A stretch of DNA of 64,000 nucleotides from Halobacteriales archaeon QH_7_65_31 (GCA_003021785.1 PXQU01000016.1:398407-462406); one strand, 5' to 3'; shown: positions 36,355 through 44,956, counted from the stretch's first letter. The notes: a model not told the origin generated them from the sequence alone. Program-made: numbers and translations.

Positions 36355-37797
36355 ATGAACGCTCGAAGCGCAGTCGAACTCGCCGAGGAAATAAAGTCCG
36401 GTGAACGGTCCCCAGTCTCGCTGGTAGACGAAGTTCTCGCCCGTATTGGGGAGCGCAACGAGCGAACGAACGCGTACGTCACGGTGATCGAGAAATCGGC
36501 ACGAGAAGCCGCACTGCGCGCCGAGGCAGCTGTCGAGAGCGGTGAGACTCTCGGCCCGCTACACGGCGTGCCGCTGGCGCTGAAGGATCTCTACGCTCAC
36601 AAGGAAGGTGTCCGAACGACGTTCGGCGCGACGCCGTTCGCTGACCACACCGCCGACGCGGACGCGATCATCACCGAACGGCTCGAAGCCGCAGGTGCGA
36701 TCGTCGTCGGGAAGACCAACACGCCGGAGTTCGGTCACAAGCCGCGGACGGACAACGAGCTGGTCGGCCCGACCGGAACTCCGTTCGCGCCCGACCGAAT
36801 CGCCGGCGGCTCGTCCGGCGGATCGGCGGCCGCGCTCGCCGACGGACTGGCGGCCATCGCGACCGGATCAGACGTCGGGGGCTCGCTCCGCGTCCCGGCG
36901 TCCTGCTGTCACGTCGCCAGCCTAAAGCCGTCGTTCGGACTCGTCCCTGACGCCAGCGGCACGGACACCTTCTCGTCGCACACCCCGACGGGGGTGGTCG
37001 GCCCGATGGCTCGCACGGTCGAGGATCTCGCGGTCATGCTCGACGTGTTGGTCGGGCAAGACGACCGCGACCCGTTTTCAGTGCCTGCGCCGAACGTCGA
37101 CTACAGTGAAGCGCTCGACACACCGGCCCGGGAGCTATCGGTAGCGCACTCGCCTGACCTCGACATGTTCACGATCGAGGAGTCCGTGACTGACGCCGTC
37201 GAGGACGCTGTCGACGCACTCGCGGACGCCGGCGCGACCGTTGACGAGGTCACAGTGGACGGTCCCGAGAAGGGAGAGCTGAACCACGCGTTCTCGCTAC
37301 AGGCGACGGCGAAGTTCGCGACCGTCGCCCGAAACGTCGAAGCGGAGTTCGGCGTCGATCTGATGGCCGACGACTGCGAGGTGTCGGACTCGCTGCAGGC
37401 GACGATCGCGATGGGGCAGGGTCACGAGGCCGTCGAGCACAACGCCCAGAACGCCGTCCGAACGGCGATGTACGAGGCGATCGAGGCGGCGATCGGTGAC
37501 CACGACGCGCTCGTCTGCCCGACCCTCGCCGTCCCGCCGTTCCCGCTCGCGGAGCCCGATCCGACCGAGATCGCCGGCGAGCCGGCCAACGGAACGCTCA
37601 CCGATTGGTCGCTACCATGGGTGTTCAACGTCACCGGCCATCCGGTCGTCTCCGTGCCGGCGGGGCTGACGGACGACGGGCTTCCAGTCGGGATGCAGAT
37701 CGTCGGAAACCGGTACACCGAACAGAGACTGTTAGCCGTCGCAGGAGCGTTCGAGCGTGTGAATCCGTGGATCGACACGTATCCGGACGGAGGTTAA
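36355..37797 (+). CDS. Amidase (amidase signature family)
   Basis: 480 residues with the Ser-cisSer-Lys triad of the family: Lys in L-A-L-K-D-L, and G-G-S-S-G-G-S-A-A-A carrying the two serines, plus D-V-G-G-S-L-R-V-P. It hydrolyses a carboxylic amide; it resembles GatA but stands alone, without gatB or gatC, so a general amidase is more likely. A TTAGTCC element lies ~25 nt before the ATG. The stop overlaps the stop of the convergent DUF5305 gene. The 36175-36354 upstream interval holds a T-rich TATTTTTAT after the previous gene, probably its terminator. Confidence 0.9.
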   Translation: MNARSAVELAEEIKSGERSPVSLVDEVLARIGERNERTNAYVTVIEKSAREAALRAEAAVESGETLGPLHGVPLALKDLYAHKEGVRTTFGATPFADHTADADAIITERLEAAGAIVVGKTNTPEFGHKPRTDNELVGPTGTPFAPDRIAGGSSGGSAAALADGLAAIATGSDVGGSLRVPASCCHVASLKPSFGLVPDASGTDTFSSHTPTGVVGPMARTVEDLAVMLDVLVGQDDRDPFSVPAPNVDYSEALDTPARELSVAHSPDLDMFTIEESVTDAVEDAVDALADAGATVDEVTVDGPEKGELNHAFSLQATAKFATVARNVEAEFGVDLMADDCEVSDSLQATIAMGQGHEAVEHNAQNAVRTAMYEAIEAAIGDHDALVCPTLAVPPFPLAEPDPTEIAGEPANGTLTDWSLPWVFNVTGHPVVSVPAGLTDDGLPVGMQIVGNRYTEQRLLAVAGAFERVNPWIDTYPDGG

Positions 37798-38903
37798 TCG
37801 ATACGACGGATTGCCGGTTCGGGCGGTTCATCGTCGATTTCCCCGTCAGCGGTGGGCGGGTCATAGCGGTAGGTTCGACGCGGCGTCTCCACGAGGAGCT
37901 GCCCCGTCGCTGCGTTCTCGATGACGCGACCGTCCGTATCGATGGCCACGTCGACCAGCCCTTCGAGCTCATCGACGACGACGTGTTCGCCGGGCGTATC
38001 ACCGACGCCCGCCGGGAGGGTTCCGGTCGTGATCCAGTCGTCGTACTCGTCACGGGCGGCCCGGTATGCGAGCAGGTCGCGCTCGTGCGAGGAGAGCGAG
38101 AGCTTCCCACGGACGCGAGCGAACGCGAGGGCGCTGACGCCGATGAGACCGGCAGCGAGCAGCAGCGGGCCGCCGATCGCTCGCAGCGGTCCCGGCGGAT
38201 CTTCGATCTCGACCGTCTCTTCGATCGTCGGCGCGGTCGTCGTCGTGTTCGGCGTGAGTGAGTAGGTTCCGCTGCCGGTCGAGATTGCAAGCCGATCGGT
38301 CGTCGTCTGCTCGACCCTCGAACCGGCGATCGTCCCGTCGAAGCGGCTCTGAACTCTGACGAAGGTCTGTACCTCGCCCGCCGTGCCACCGAGCGACTCC
38401 GTGATAGCCGCCGTTCGGTCGGTGAGCCGCGTGACGTTCACACGGTAATCGACGGTGGCCGTCTCTCCCGGCGAAAGGCCCGTCGTCGATCCGGCGTCGA
38501 GCGGTCGACGCTGTGTCCACAGGACCTCGCTCGACTCCGTCGCGACGCCGCGAACAACGAGGGTAGCCGACAGGTCGACGTCGAGTCGTCCCGACGCGGC
38601 CCGGTAGCCGAAGCTGTAGTTCCCGTCCGCGACCGGTGCAATGCGGGTGTAATACCGCGATCGATCGCTGAGTCGCGTTCCGAGCGGGAACACCTCGTTC
38701 TCGCGGGCGACGGTCGCCCCGTGAGCGAACGCCGATTCCGTCTCGTACAGCGTCGTTTCGCTGCTCTCGGTCGTCGTCCGGTCACCGGTGTATGCGCCGT
38801 AGGTGACGACTACACCCGCCCCCGTCACGAGCAGCACGGCGAGTGCGATGACCGCGAGATTATCGGCGACGAGCCGACGGAGGCGGAGGGTGGTATCGGT
38901 CAC
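37794..38903 (-). CDS. DUF5305 membrane protein of the secretion cluster
   Basis: 369 residues from a GTG that overlaps the signal peptidase stop (GTGA). One N-terminal membrane helix (about 10-30) anchors a large external beta-rich domain (Y-E-T-E-S-A-F...V-L-W-T-Q-R-R), followed by a second helix (about residue 235-260, G-G-P-L-L-L-A-A-G-L) and a cytoplasmic C-terminal domain (D-E-Y-D-D-W-I-T). DUF5305 proteins commonly sit beside archaeal signal peptidases. Role unknown; plausibly an accessory or assembly factor for the exported DUF1102 proteins. Confidence 0.8.
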   Translation of the reverse strand: MTDTTLRLRRLVADNLAVIALAVLLVTGAGVVVTYGAYTGDRTTTESSETTLYETESAFAHGATVARENEVFPLGTRLSDRSRYYTRIAPVADGNYSFGYRAASGRLDVDLSATLVVRGVATESSEVLWTQRRPLDAGSTTGLSPGETATVDYRVNVTRLTDRTAAITESLGGTAGEVQTFVRVQSRFDGTIAGSRVEQTTTDRLAISTGSGTYSLTPNTTTTAPTIEETVEIEDPPGPLRAIGGPLLLAAGLIGVSALAFARVRGKLSLSSHERDLLAYRAARDEYDDWITTGTLPAGVGDTPGEHVVVDELEGLVDVAIDTDGRVIENAATGQLLVETPRRTYRYDPPTADGEIDDEPPEPAIRRID

Positions 38904-40039
38904 AGTATCCCTCCGAGGAGGCCCGAGCCGGCTCCCTCGCGCCGCCGACTCCGGACCCGATCGGTCCCGAGCAGTCCGATGCCGAGCGCGTAGAAGCTCC
39001 CGCCGAGCAGCCCATCGACTGCCAGTATCGGTAGCCACGGGTGAACGCCGTGTAGCGCCCGGATGTGTGCGCGTGGGAGCAACGCGAGATAGCGATGCTG
39101 AACGACGACCTGACGGTAGTACCCCGTCTCTGGTGGTGCAGAGAGCGTCACCGTCGCGTTGACGACGCTCCGTGGCCCGACGTACGTCTCGGCGGGCGTG
39201 ATACGTGCGTCCGAATCGGTGGTTTCGAGGAACGTGACCACCGGTACGACGCCCGCGTTCGCGACCGGATACGTGGTCGTCTCGCTTGTCCCCGTCTCGA
39301 TGACGCGCGGGCCCGGAGCGTCGCTCTCGGCGCTCACGATACCGTACTCCTGTGCACCGCCGGGCACTACCATCGCGGCGGTCGCCGAGCCGACGACGAC
39401 CAGTGCGAGCAGCCCGACGACGAGCCGAGGGTCGAATCCGTCGCTTCGCTCGCGCGAGCGATCCCGGTCCCGATCGGTTCCGGTGTCACGGAACGTCTCG
39501 ATCAGATACCAGACGGTCGACAGCGCGAAGACGAGATACGCCAGCCCGCTGGTCCCGAGCAGCGATCGCGTCCCAAACGCGGCCGCCAACCGCCGCTGGG
39601 TCCCGCGCAGTACGTTTCGTGACCCCTCGACTGCCGCGCCGACCGCGGGTATCGAGAGCACTTGGCCGCCGGGCTGCCACGCGACGGCGACGATCTGGGT
39701 TCGCTTTACCGGTGGCTCGCTGCCGTCTTGATCGGTGAAGGGATTCGCGTCACCTCTGGTGACGTACCCTCGTTCCGTCTCGTCGACGACACGGTGGGTC
39801 GTCAGGCCCCCACCGCTCAGCTCCTTAGCGCGGAACGTCACCACGTCCCCCGTCTCGATCTGCCCGGCGACCCCGGACGGGACTGCAACGAAGCCGTCAC
39901 CCGGGTCGAGCGTCGGGACCATACTACCGGTCGTCACGTAGCTGAGTGCGACCGGCTGGCCGAGTATCCCCCCGGCGACCGTCGCCGCGACGAGCCCCAC
40001 CACGAGCAGCTCTCCGCCCCTGATGAGTTCCCGTTTCAT
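38900..40039 (-). CDS. Archaeal type I signal peptidase (S26, SipW-like) with extra C-terminal domain
   Basis: 379 residues. After one N-terminal helix, the catalytic Ser39 is in T-T-G-S-M-V-P-T-L and His82 in T-T-H-R-V-V, the Ser-His form (not Ser-Lys) typical of archaeal and SipW/ER-type enzymes. R-G-D-A-N follows. Beyond the protease domain there are about three more helices and an external beta domain (~230-325), so it is about twice the size of a minimal SPase. It lies in an operon with rhomboid, DUF5305 and a surface protein, beside two more DUF1102 genes, its likely substrates. Confidence 0.88.
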   Translation of the reverse strand: MKRELIRGGELLVVGLVAATVAGGILGQPVALSYVTTGSMVPTLDPGDGFVAVPSGVAGQIETGDVVTFRAKELSGGGLTTHRVVDETERGYVTRGDANPFTDQDGSEPPVKRTQIVAVAWQPGGQVLSIPAVGAAVEGSRNVLRGTQRRLAAAFGTRSLLGTSGLAYLVFALSTVWYLIETFRDTGTDRDRDRSRERSDGFDPRLVVGLLALVVVGSATAAMVVPGGAQEYGIVSAESDAPGPRVIETGTSETTTYPVANAGVVPVVTFLETTDSDARITPAETYVGPRSVVNATVTLSAPPETGYYRQVVVQHRYLALLPRAHIRALHGVHPWLPILAVDGLLGGSFYALGIGLLGTDRVRSRRREGAGSGLLGGIL

Positions 40040-40070
40040 CGTGTTTCGTCTACACGATCACGCGTGGCTG

Positions 40071-40919
40071 TCATATATCTACTCCCACCGGCGAGGAATG
40101 TTCGGTCACGGTGACAGTCACGTACGCCGGGACGTACCCGAGTGCGAACCCGAGCAGATGAACGTAGCTGTTAGTGACGCCGGTGCTGGGAGCCGATCCG
40201 CCGAAGGCGATCAGTGGAACGACCACGAGCAGCAGGCTGCCGACCGTCGCCAGCTCGAAATCGCCGGCTCGGTCGGCCGCCCGCTGCATACCGCTTCGTC
40301 CCGGCAGTCGAAGTTGCCCGAGCACTCGCCCCGAGTAGAGCATCGCGGCCAGCGCGGCCGTCACCCCGATCCCGACCGTCCGGGGATCTGTCGGGTCCGC
40401 GACGAGCGCGATGGCCGCGAGCGCGATGAAAAACAGCGCGGGCGACTCCGACGTGTCGAGGTCGTCGTCCAGCCGAACCGAGGCGAACGCCGACAGCGAC
40501 AGCGGGAGCAGTCCGAACAGCGCCATCGCGATGCCCGAGAAGCCGAACTCGACGGCGTTGCGCGCCAGCGCCAGATTCAGTGCAGACAACACGAACGGGA
40601 ACGCAAGCAGATACGCCGTGAACGCCACCGTGAACAGTCGCTCGCGCTCCCCGAGCGCGCTCGTGAGATACACCACCGGCGCGACGATGAGATACACGGC
40701 GAGATTCACACCGAGGTGCGTCGCGTTCAGATGGACGAAATGCGCCGTGTACGCCGATACCAGCGTCGGGTCCGCGTGCGAGAAACCGAGCGACTGTCGT
40801 GTCGCCGCCGGTAACGTGAACACCGCTACCAGCGCGATCGGGACTGCGAGCAACGCCGGAATCGCTGTCGGAGAGACGGCCCGCCTGACGGCCTGCCCGA
40901 ACGGCTCCCGCTCCGTCAC
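40071..40919 (-). CDS. Rhomboid family intramembrane serine protease
   Basis: 282 residues with six or more membrane helices. The rhomboid pattern is visible: H-L-N-A-T-H-L-G-V-N-L in the loop/helix 2 region, the nucleophile Ser128 in G-F-S-G, and the partner His254 in S-Y-V-H-L-L-G. It cleaves proteins within or near the membrane. It starts inside the end of the upstream surface-protein gene (4-bp overlap) and is 31 bp from the signal peptidase, so it belongs to the operon. Possible substrates are the anchored surface protein or the membrane-tethered regulator at 44363. Confidence 0.88.
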   Translation of the reverse strand: MTEREPFGQAVRRAVSPTAIPALLAVPIALVAVFTLPAATRQSLGFSHADPTLVSAYTAHFVHLNATHLGVNLAVYLIVAPVVYLTSALGERERLFTVAFTAYLLAFPFVLSALNLALARNAVEFGFSGIAMALFGLLPLSLSAFASVRLDDDLDTSESPALFFIALAAIALVADPTDPRTVGIGVTAALAAMLYSGRVLGQLRLPGRSGMQRAADRAGDFELATVGSLLLVVVPLIAFGGSAPSTGVTNSYVHLLGFALGYVPAYVTVTVTEHSSPVGVDI

Positions 40920-41707
40920 GTGTCGCCACCGAACCGAAGTCTAATCATCGCCACGACCACCACTCCCGCCCCGATCACGAGCAACGCGAGCGAGATCGGA
41001 TCGATACCGAACCCGCCCAGCGACTGCGTCGGCTGCGGCGTTCCGGCGGTCGCGGCGGGTGTTTTAGCTTCGGCTCCGTCTGTCCCGACGCCGTCGTCTG
41101 CGACGGTCGTCTGGACTTCGGGCGTGGACGGCGTCGCGGTGGCCGTCGGGGTATCCGTCGGTGCAGACGTCGGCGTTGCAGTCGGCGTGTCCGTCGGTTC
41201 GGGGGTATCGTCGTCGTCCGATGTCACGACCGGCTCCGCGTGGAGCGTGAGCGTCGTCGCCCCGACCTCGCCGTTGCGCGCGTCGATGCGAACACCGACG
41301 GTGACGGACTCCCCCGGCTCGATGACGATCGCGTTCACCTCTCCCGTCACGGACGCGTCGGTGTCGTCCTCGCGGTAGAACGTGATAGCGGCGCTATCGA
41401 CGGTGAGCCACACGCGCCCGAGGTCGGCGTCCGTGTTGGAGATCGTGAAGACGCGGTCGACCGAGGTGACGGTCTCCGCGGGAACGCCTTCGGTCTCGTT
41501 GCGGAGCTTCGGATTCATCGGGCCGAAGCCGATCGCCAACTCGTCATCGTCGTCGTAGTAGGCGTAGTCGCCGTTTGGTCCGTCAGTCGGCGCGAGAACG
41601 AGATCGCCGTTGATCGTGTCAGTGCCGAACGGCGCAGCTGCTGACGGGAGCACCGTCGCCGCGACGGCGCAGGCGAGTACGAGCGTGAGTACAGATTTAC
41701 GATTCAT
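40916..41707 (-). CDS. Secreted, membrane-anchored surface protein (DUF1102-like) with Thr-Pro stalk
   Basis: 263 residues. A signal peptide (M-N-R-K-S-V-L-T then a hydrophobic Ala-rich core) ends around A-A-A-P-F. The mature domain (about 27-160) is beta-rich and includes V-F-T-I-S-N-T and E-P-G-E-S-V-T-V-G-V, the end-motif shared with the DUF1102 proteins nearby. Residues ~165-205 are T-P-T repeats, likely an O-glycosylated stalk, followed by a C-terminal membrane helix and a short basic end (M-I-R-L-R-F-G). It is the first gene of the four-gene operon and could be the cell-side anchor of a fibre. Confidence 0.78.
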   Translation of the reverse strand: MNRKSVLTLVLACAVAATVLPSAAAPFGTDTINGDLVLAPTDGPNGDYAYYDDDDELAIGFGPMNPKLRNETEGVPAETVTSVDRVFTISNTDADLGRVWLTVDSAAITFYREDDTDASVTGEVNAIVIEPGESVTVGVRIDARNGEVGATTLTLHAEPVVTSDDDDTPEPTDTPTATPTSAPTDTPTATATPSTPEVQTTVADDGVGTDGAEAKTPAATAGTPQPTQSLGGFGIDPISLALLVIGAGVVVVAMIRLRFGGDT

Positions 41708-41787
41708 ACACCGGCCGTCATCAGCGATACGCCGTCGTCCGCGAGACAGACGATCTTAGACCCGTTACTCGTATAAAATAAGGGTCG

Positions 41788-42432
41788 TCAGGCCGGATCC
41801 GCGCTCGCAGTGATCAGAAGCGTGTTCACGTCCGGGAAGCTTTCGTCGCCGTCAGTGTAGATAGCGAACTCGACGAACACTTCCTCGCCCGAACCAAGCT
41901 CGATAATGTCGTCTCTGTCGGGATCATTGTCACCCTCGGGCGGGCCACCGCCATCCTGGTACGGCCTGACTTTTGTACCGAATGCGACACCGATCCGATC
42001 ATCTATGTCGTCCTTACCCTCTTTGAGCAGGAAATCTTCGAAGCCGTTACCGCCAGCCTTGCCTGACTTTCCGAAGTTGTAGCTCAGCCCGCCATCGTCA
42101 ACCTCATCGAGACCGACCTCTACACGCTGGGTCCCCTGATTTCTCACTTTGAACACGTCTTCGAAGGTCATGAGGGAGTCTGATGCGACCCCATCACCCA
42201 TGGCATCCGAGTCACCGGTGAACTCAACCACCAGTTCGCCGCCACTGGTGCTTGTGTAGGCACTGTTCGCGTTGTCACCCTGATCGAGTGCGAGAAACGC
42301 GCTCGCGTCGTCCGCGATCGCGACATCCACACTTCGACCGGCTCTCGCGCTTGAGAACGCACCGGTTCCTGTTGCAGCAGCCGCGCCGGCTGCGAGCGAT
42401 CCTGCGCCGATGAGGAATTTGCGTCGTTCCAT
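41788..42432 (-). CDS. DUF1102 secreted protein (TasA/camelysin-like), copy A
   Basis: 214 residues. The N-terminus has M-E-R-R-K-F-L-I-G and an Ala/Gly-rich core ending G-T-G-A-F, followed by S-S-A-R-A-G-R-S-V-D-V. A hydrophobic signal ending in x-A-F before a beta-strand is how SipW-processed TasA/camelysin precursors look; the twin Arg also allows Tat export. The rest is a beta-sandwich-like acidic domain ending G-S-G-E-E-V-F-V-E-F. An in-frame ATG at 42489 exists, but copy B lacks a start there, so 42432 is preferred. The first 27 codons are nearly identical to copy B. Confidence 0.8.
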   Translation of the reverse strand: MERRKFLIGAGSLAAGAAAATGTGAFSSARAGRSVDVAIADDASAFLALDQGDNANSAYTSTSGGELVVEFTGDSDAMGDGVASDSLMTFEDVFKVRNQGTQRVEVGLDEVDDGGLSYNFGKSGKAGGNGFEDFLLKEGKDDIDDRIGVAFGTKVRPYQDGGGPPEGDNDPDRDDIIELGSGEEVFVEFAIYTDGDESFPDVNTLLITASADPA

Positions 42433-42617
42433 TGTCGTAGTCCTCGCACGGTCGTCCCCCGCTGGATCGTCCGTGCTTACTCCACACATATACCCAAGGG
42501 AGTATTGTATCAAGCCGCTTGACTGATCGACAGGCCGTAACAGAATCTCTACAGAGAGTGCGATACACGCCGGTATAACACCGTTTGAATCTCGCAAACG
42601 ACCCCTGAAACGGAGGG
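42353..42617 (-). repeat. Duplicated promoter-leader-signal segment, copy A
   Basis: About 265 bp from the signal-peptide codons of copy A through its leader and promoter closely matches 43941-44204. Best conserved are the signal region and first leader bases, then CAGAGAGTGCGATAC, TATAACACCG and CCTGAAACGG. A TATA-like GTTATACC (minus strand, 42572-42579) predicts a leader of about 115 nt, long for a haloarchaeon. Confidence 0.8.
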
Positions 42618-42810
42618 TGTCTCTGAACGCATACCGTCGCAAAGGCGATCACGATGGGGTATCCACAGAAGCGAGTCGCGTTTCGAGCACCGGTGAGCAC
42701 CGATACTCTACAGAGAGGGGTGCTGATGGTATGCTCGTACTGGGTTAAATCACCACACGGCAGAGGTATGTTCGGTGAAACGCGATAGATCACAGGAGAG
42801 CGAGTTGACA

Positions 42811-42992
42811 TCCTCGCCGACGTGCATCTGGGGGTCGTCGAGGGAACGACGTTCAGCCGAGGACGTATCAGTTCGAACCCTCGCCGCGCTGTTCGTAGCC
42901 GTCGGCGTACACCCGTGACCGCTGGTGATGTTGCCGATGTCGCGTTCGCCGCACCTGTCAGGGGTGTCGATGTCGTCCCCGGAACGCGACAT
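42811..42992 (-). mobile_element. Possible decayed right end of an IS1341-type (IS200/IS605 family) element
   Basis: The minus-strand frame ends G-E-D-V-N-S-L, encoded by GGCGAGGATGTCAACTCG; GGGGAGGATGTCAAC is a common right-end sequence of haloarchaeal IS1341-type elements and gives their TnpB a G-E-D-V-N tail. The preceding codons (S-A-A-R-V-R-T-D-T-S-S-A-E-R-R) also resemble TnpB tails, but no zinc finger or catalytic core is present, so at most a remnant. The rest of the gene-free stretch 42618-43300 shows nothing else I can support. Confidence 0.3.
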
Positions 42993-43300
42993 CTGCGCTC
43001 TTACCGATGAGCCATGCGCGCCCGAAACCGGCGTCCGCGTCCGAGTCGTGAACCTCTACCATCGTGGCGAGCAGCACACCCTCGGGTCCGGCGTTTCGAT
43101 TCGCTGCTTCGAAGCCGGACACAATCTGGCATCTCCTGCTCGAAGCGATCGCCGTTCGGACCGGTGGTCAGCTGAAGCGTGCGGTCGCTGGTTATAGGCA
43201 AAGTAGCGACAGCTGATGGGAGTATCGAACTGCGAATAATGTACGAAGGGTCGGGAGCGATGCGTCGTTTCGGCGAAGCCGTACGCGGTTTCCGACCTGC

Positions 43301-44020
43301 TTACAGGTTCTGGCTGGTGGTCATCTTCCCCTCGTCTCTTGCCTTCTGAGCGAGAGCGGCACTGGCCTTGACCTCCATGTCGTACGTCACGTTCCCCGTC
43401 GCGTCTTCGCCCGTCTTGACGTACGCACCGAAATCGAACTGGTCGCCGGGCTTCAGCAGGTAGACTGCCGGGCCGACAGTCACGTTCGTGTTGGACTTGA
43501 ACACCTGTTCGGCGAAGTCACCAGCGCTCCCTCCGATGCCAGTCAGACTGGTGTACAGCGTGCCGTCCGGAAGCTCACCGAGCTTCTCATCTTGCGTGCC
43601 GTACGGCATTCCGCTCACCTGTGGGTCGAAATAGACGCTCTCTGATCCTTCCTCGTATGCGCCCTGCGCTATCAGATCACTGTTATCGACGTAGACGAGC
43701 GCCTCCTGCGTCCCGAGATTTTTGATCGAGAAGATGTCGAAGATCCGCGTCGTCGCTCCCTGATTGACGCCAGTTCCGGACGGGGAATTGTCGGACCCGT
43801 CGAGATCGACCGTCATCTGTGCGTTGGACCCATCGGCGTACTCGCTGTTCCGGTTCTCCGCCGAGTCCTTCTTCAACGCGAGGTATGCGTCCGAGTCGCC
43901 GGACACCGTGACCGAAGCAGTTCGCTGTGCGCTCACGTCCGTGAACGCACCGGTCCCTGTTGCAGCAGCCGCGCCGGCTGCGAGCGATCCTGCGCCGATG
44001 AGGAATTTGCGTCGTTCCAT
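43301..44020 (-). CDS. DUF1102 secreted protein (TasA/camelysin-like), copy B
   Basis: 239 residues. Same signal as copy A (M-E-R-R-K-F-L-I-G...T-G-A-F), then T-D-V-S-A-Q-R-T-A-S-V-T-V and D-S-D-A-Y-L-A-L, the pattern expected right after SipW-type cleavage. The mature part diverges from copy A apart from the layout: I-F-S-I-K-N-L-G-T-Q mid-protein matches F-K-V-R-N-Q-G-T-Q in copy A, and a K-P-G-D-Q-F-D-F-G strand near the end matches the G-S-G-E-E-V-F strand. Likely a structural fibre or surface subunit. It has its own duplicated promoter. Confidence 0.8.
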   Translation of the reverse strand: MERRKFLIGAGSLAAGAAAATGTGAFTDVSAQRTASVTVSGDSDAYLALKKDSAENRNSEYADGSNAQMTVDLDGSDNSPSGTGVNQGATTRIFDIFSIKNLGTQEALVYVDNSDLIAQGAYEEGSESVYFDPQVSGMPYGTQDEKLGELPDGTLYTSLTGIGGSAGDFAEQVFKSNTNVTVGPAVYLLKPGDQFDFGAYVKTGEDATGNVTYDMEVKASAALAQKARDEGKMTTSQNL

Positions 44021-44204
44021 TGTCGTAGTCTCCGCACGGTCGTTCCCCGCTGGGTCGTCCGTGCTTACCCGACACGTACACCCGTGGGGGTATTGTATCG
44101 AGCCGCCTGACACGTAGACACCGCTCTTCGAATATTGACAGAGAGTGCGATACGCGGTCGTATAACACCGATTGAAGCTCGCAAACGGTCCCTGAAACGG
44201 GGCG
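43941..44204 (-). repeat. Duplicated promoter-leader-signal segment, copy B
   Basis: Partner of 42353-42617. The promoter element reads GTTATAC on the minus strand (about 44160-44166) and the leader runs about 120 nt to the ATG at 44020. The remainder of the interval to the plus-strand ORF at 44298 contains a plus-strand TATA-like ACTATTATATC (44236-44246). Confidence 0.8.
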
Positions 44205-44297
44205 ATATATTTCCGAAATCATATACTTGGGAGAACTATTATATCAATAGCACCACAGTATGAGTACGGGGTCGTAGACTCTGAGAGGAGATCCAGT

Positions 44298-44366
44298 ATG
44301 CAACTACGAAAGACACCGCGCTTGCACCGTGTCAGACAGACGCACGACGGAGGGACGGTTCGATGA
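44298..44366 (+). CDS. 22-codon leader ORF coupled to the DUF7344 regulator
   Basis: M-Q-L-R-K-T-P-R-L-H-R-V-R-Q-T-H-D-G-G-T then V-R and TGA; the TGA shares bases with the regulator's ATG (ATGA). It is strongly basic, unlike haloarchaeal proteins in general. It has its own Shine-Dalgarno-like GAGAGGAG 8 nt before the ATG. A plus-strand TATA-like box at 44236-44246 predicts a transcript start near 44268. Confidence 0.45.
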   Translation: MQLRKTPRLHRVRQTHDGGTVR

Positions 44367-44953
44367 GCCTCGCTGAGCCGAGCGGGGACAGCGAGGCGCC
44401 ACAGACCGATGATGTGACGCTCTCGACCGATGAAGCGTTCGAACTACTGAGTAACCGCCGCCGTCGGTACACGATCCACTATCTGAAAGGAGAGGAGGGC
44501 GACACGGAGCTCGGAACGCTCTCGCGGCAGGTGGCGGCGTGGGAGAACAGTACGACCCCGGTGGAGGTGACTGCCGCCCAGCGGAAGCGCGTCTACACGT
44601 CGCTCCAGCAGTTCCACCTGCCGAAGCTCGACGAGAAAGGTGTCGTCGCCTACGACGAGCGCGGGAGCGAGGTGGCGCTCACCCCGGCCGCTGAGGATCT
44701 GGACGTGTATCTGGAGGTCGTGGAGGGACGCGACATCCCGTGGAGCGAGTACTATCTCGGACTCGCGGCAGTCCAGACCGCGCTGCTCGCGGCCGTCGGC
44801 GTGAACGCGTGGCCGTTCGTGCTCCTCCCCGACATCGCGTGGGGGGTGTTCGCCGTCACGACGTTCGCGGTTTCGGCGGCGATCCACACGTACTACAACC
44901 GATCGATGATGCTCGGCGCTGACGATGCGCCGCCGAGCGCCGACGAAACGTGA
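44363..44953 (+). CDS. DUF7344 winged-helix protein with two C-terminal membrane helices
   Basis: 196 residues. Residues ~20-110 are a winged helix of the haloarchaeal DUF7344 type (E-L-L-S-N-R-R-R-R-Y-T-I-H-Y-L, A-A-W-E-N, R-K-R-V-Y-T-S-L-Q-Q-F-H-L-P-K-L-D). Two membrane helices follow (about 130-175), then a short acidic tail, making a membrane-tethered regulator. It is divergent from copy B and 3 bp upstream of another DUF1102-like gene, so it is the natural candidate to control the surface cluster. Confidence 0.8.
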   Translation: MSLAEPSGDSEAPQTDDVTLSTDEAFELLSNRRRRYTIHYLKGEEGDTELGTLSRQVAAWENSTTPVEVTAAQRKRVYTSLQQFHLPKLDEKGVVAYDERGSEVALTPAAEDLDVYLEVVEGRDIPWSEYYLGLAAVQTALLAAVGVNAWPFVLLPDIAWGVFAVTTFAVSAAIHTYYNRSMMLGADDAPPSADET

Positions 44954-44956
44954 GCC

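Noticed and set aside
41100-41220. Repeated CGGCG/GTCGG-type codons as a DNA tandem repeat or CRISPR.
   Set aside because: They encode Thr-Pro repeats of a surface stalk; unit length and spacing are irregular. No CRISPR array or cas gene occurs in the window.
42433-42489. Alternative upstream ATG (42489) for DUF1102 copy A.
   Set aside because: The paralogous leader of copy B has no start codon at the same place, and the signal peptide begins properly at M-E-R-R-K-F.
42750-43201. Short frames on both strands in the 0.7-kb gap between the DUF1102 copies as real genes.
   Set aside because: They are Arg/Cys-rich, lack promoters or start signals in the right place, and overlap one another; only the possible IS scar is kept, at low confidence.
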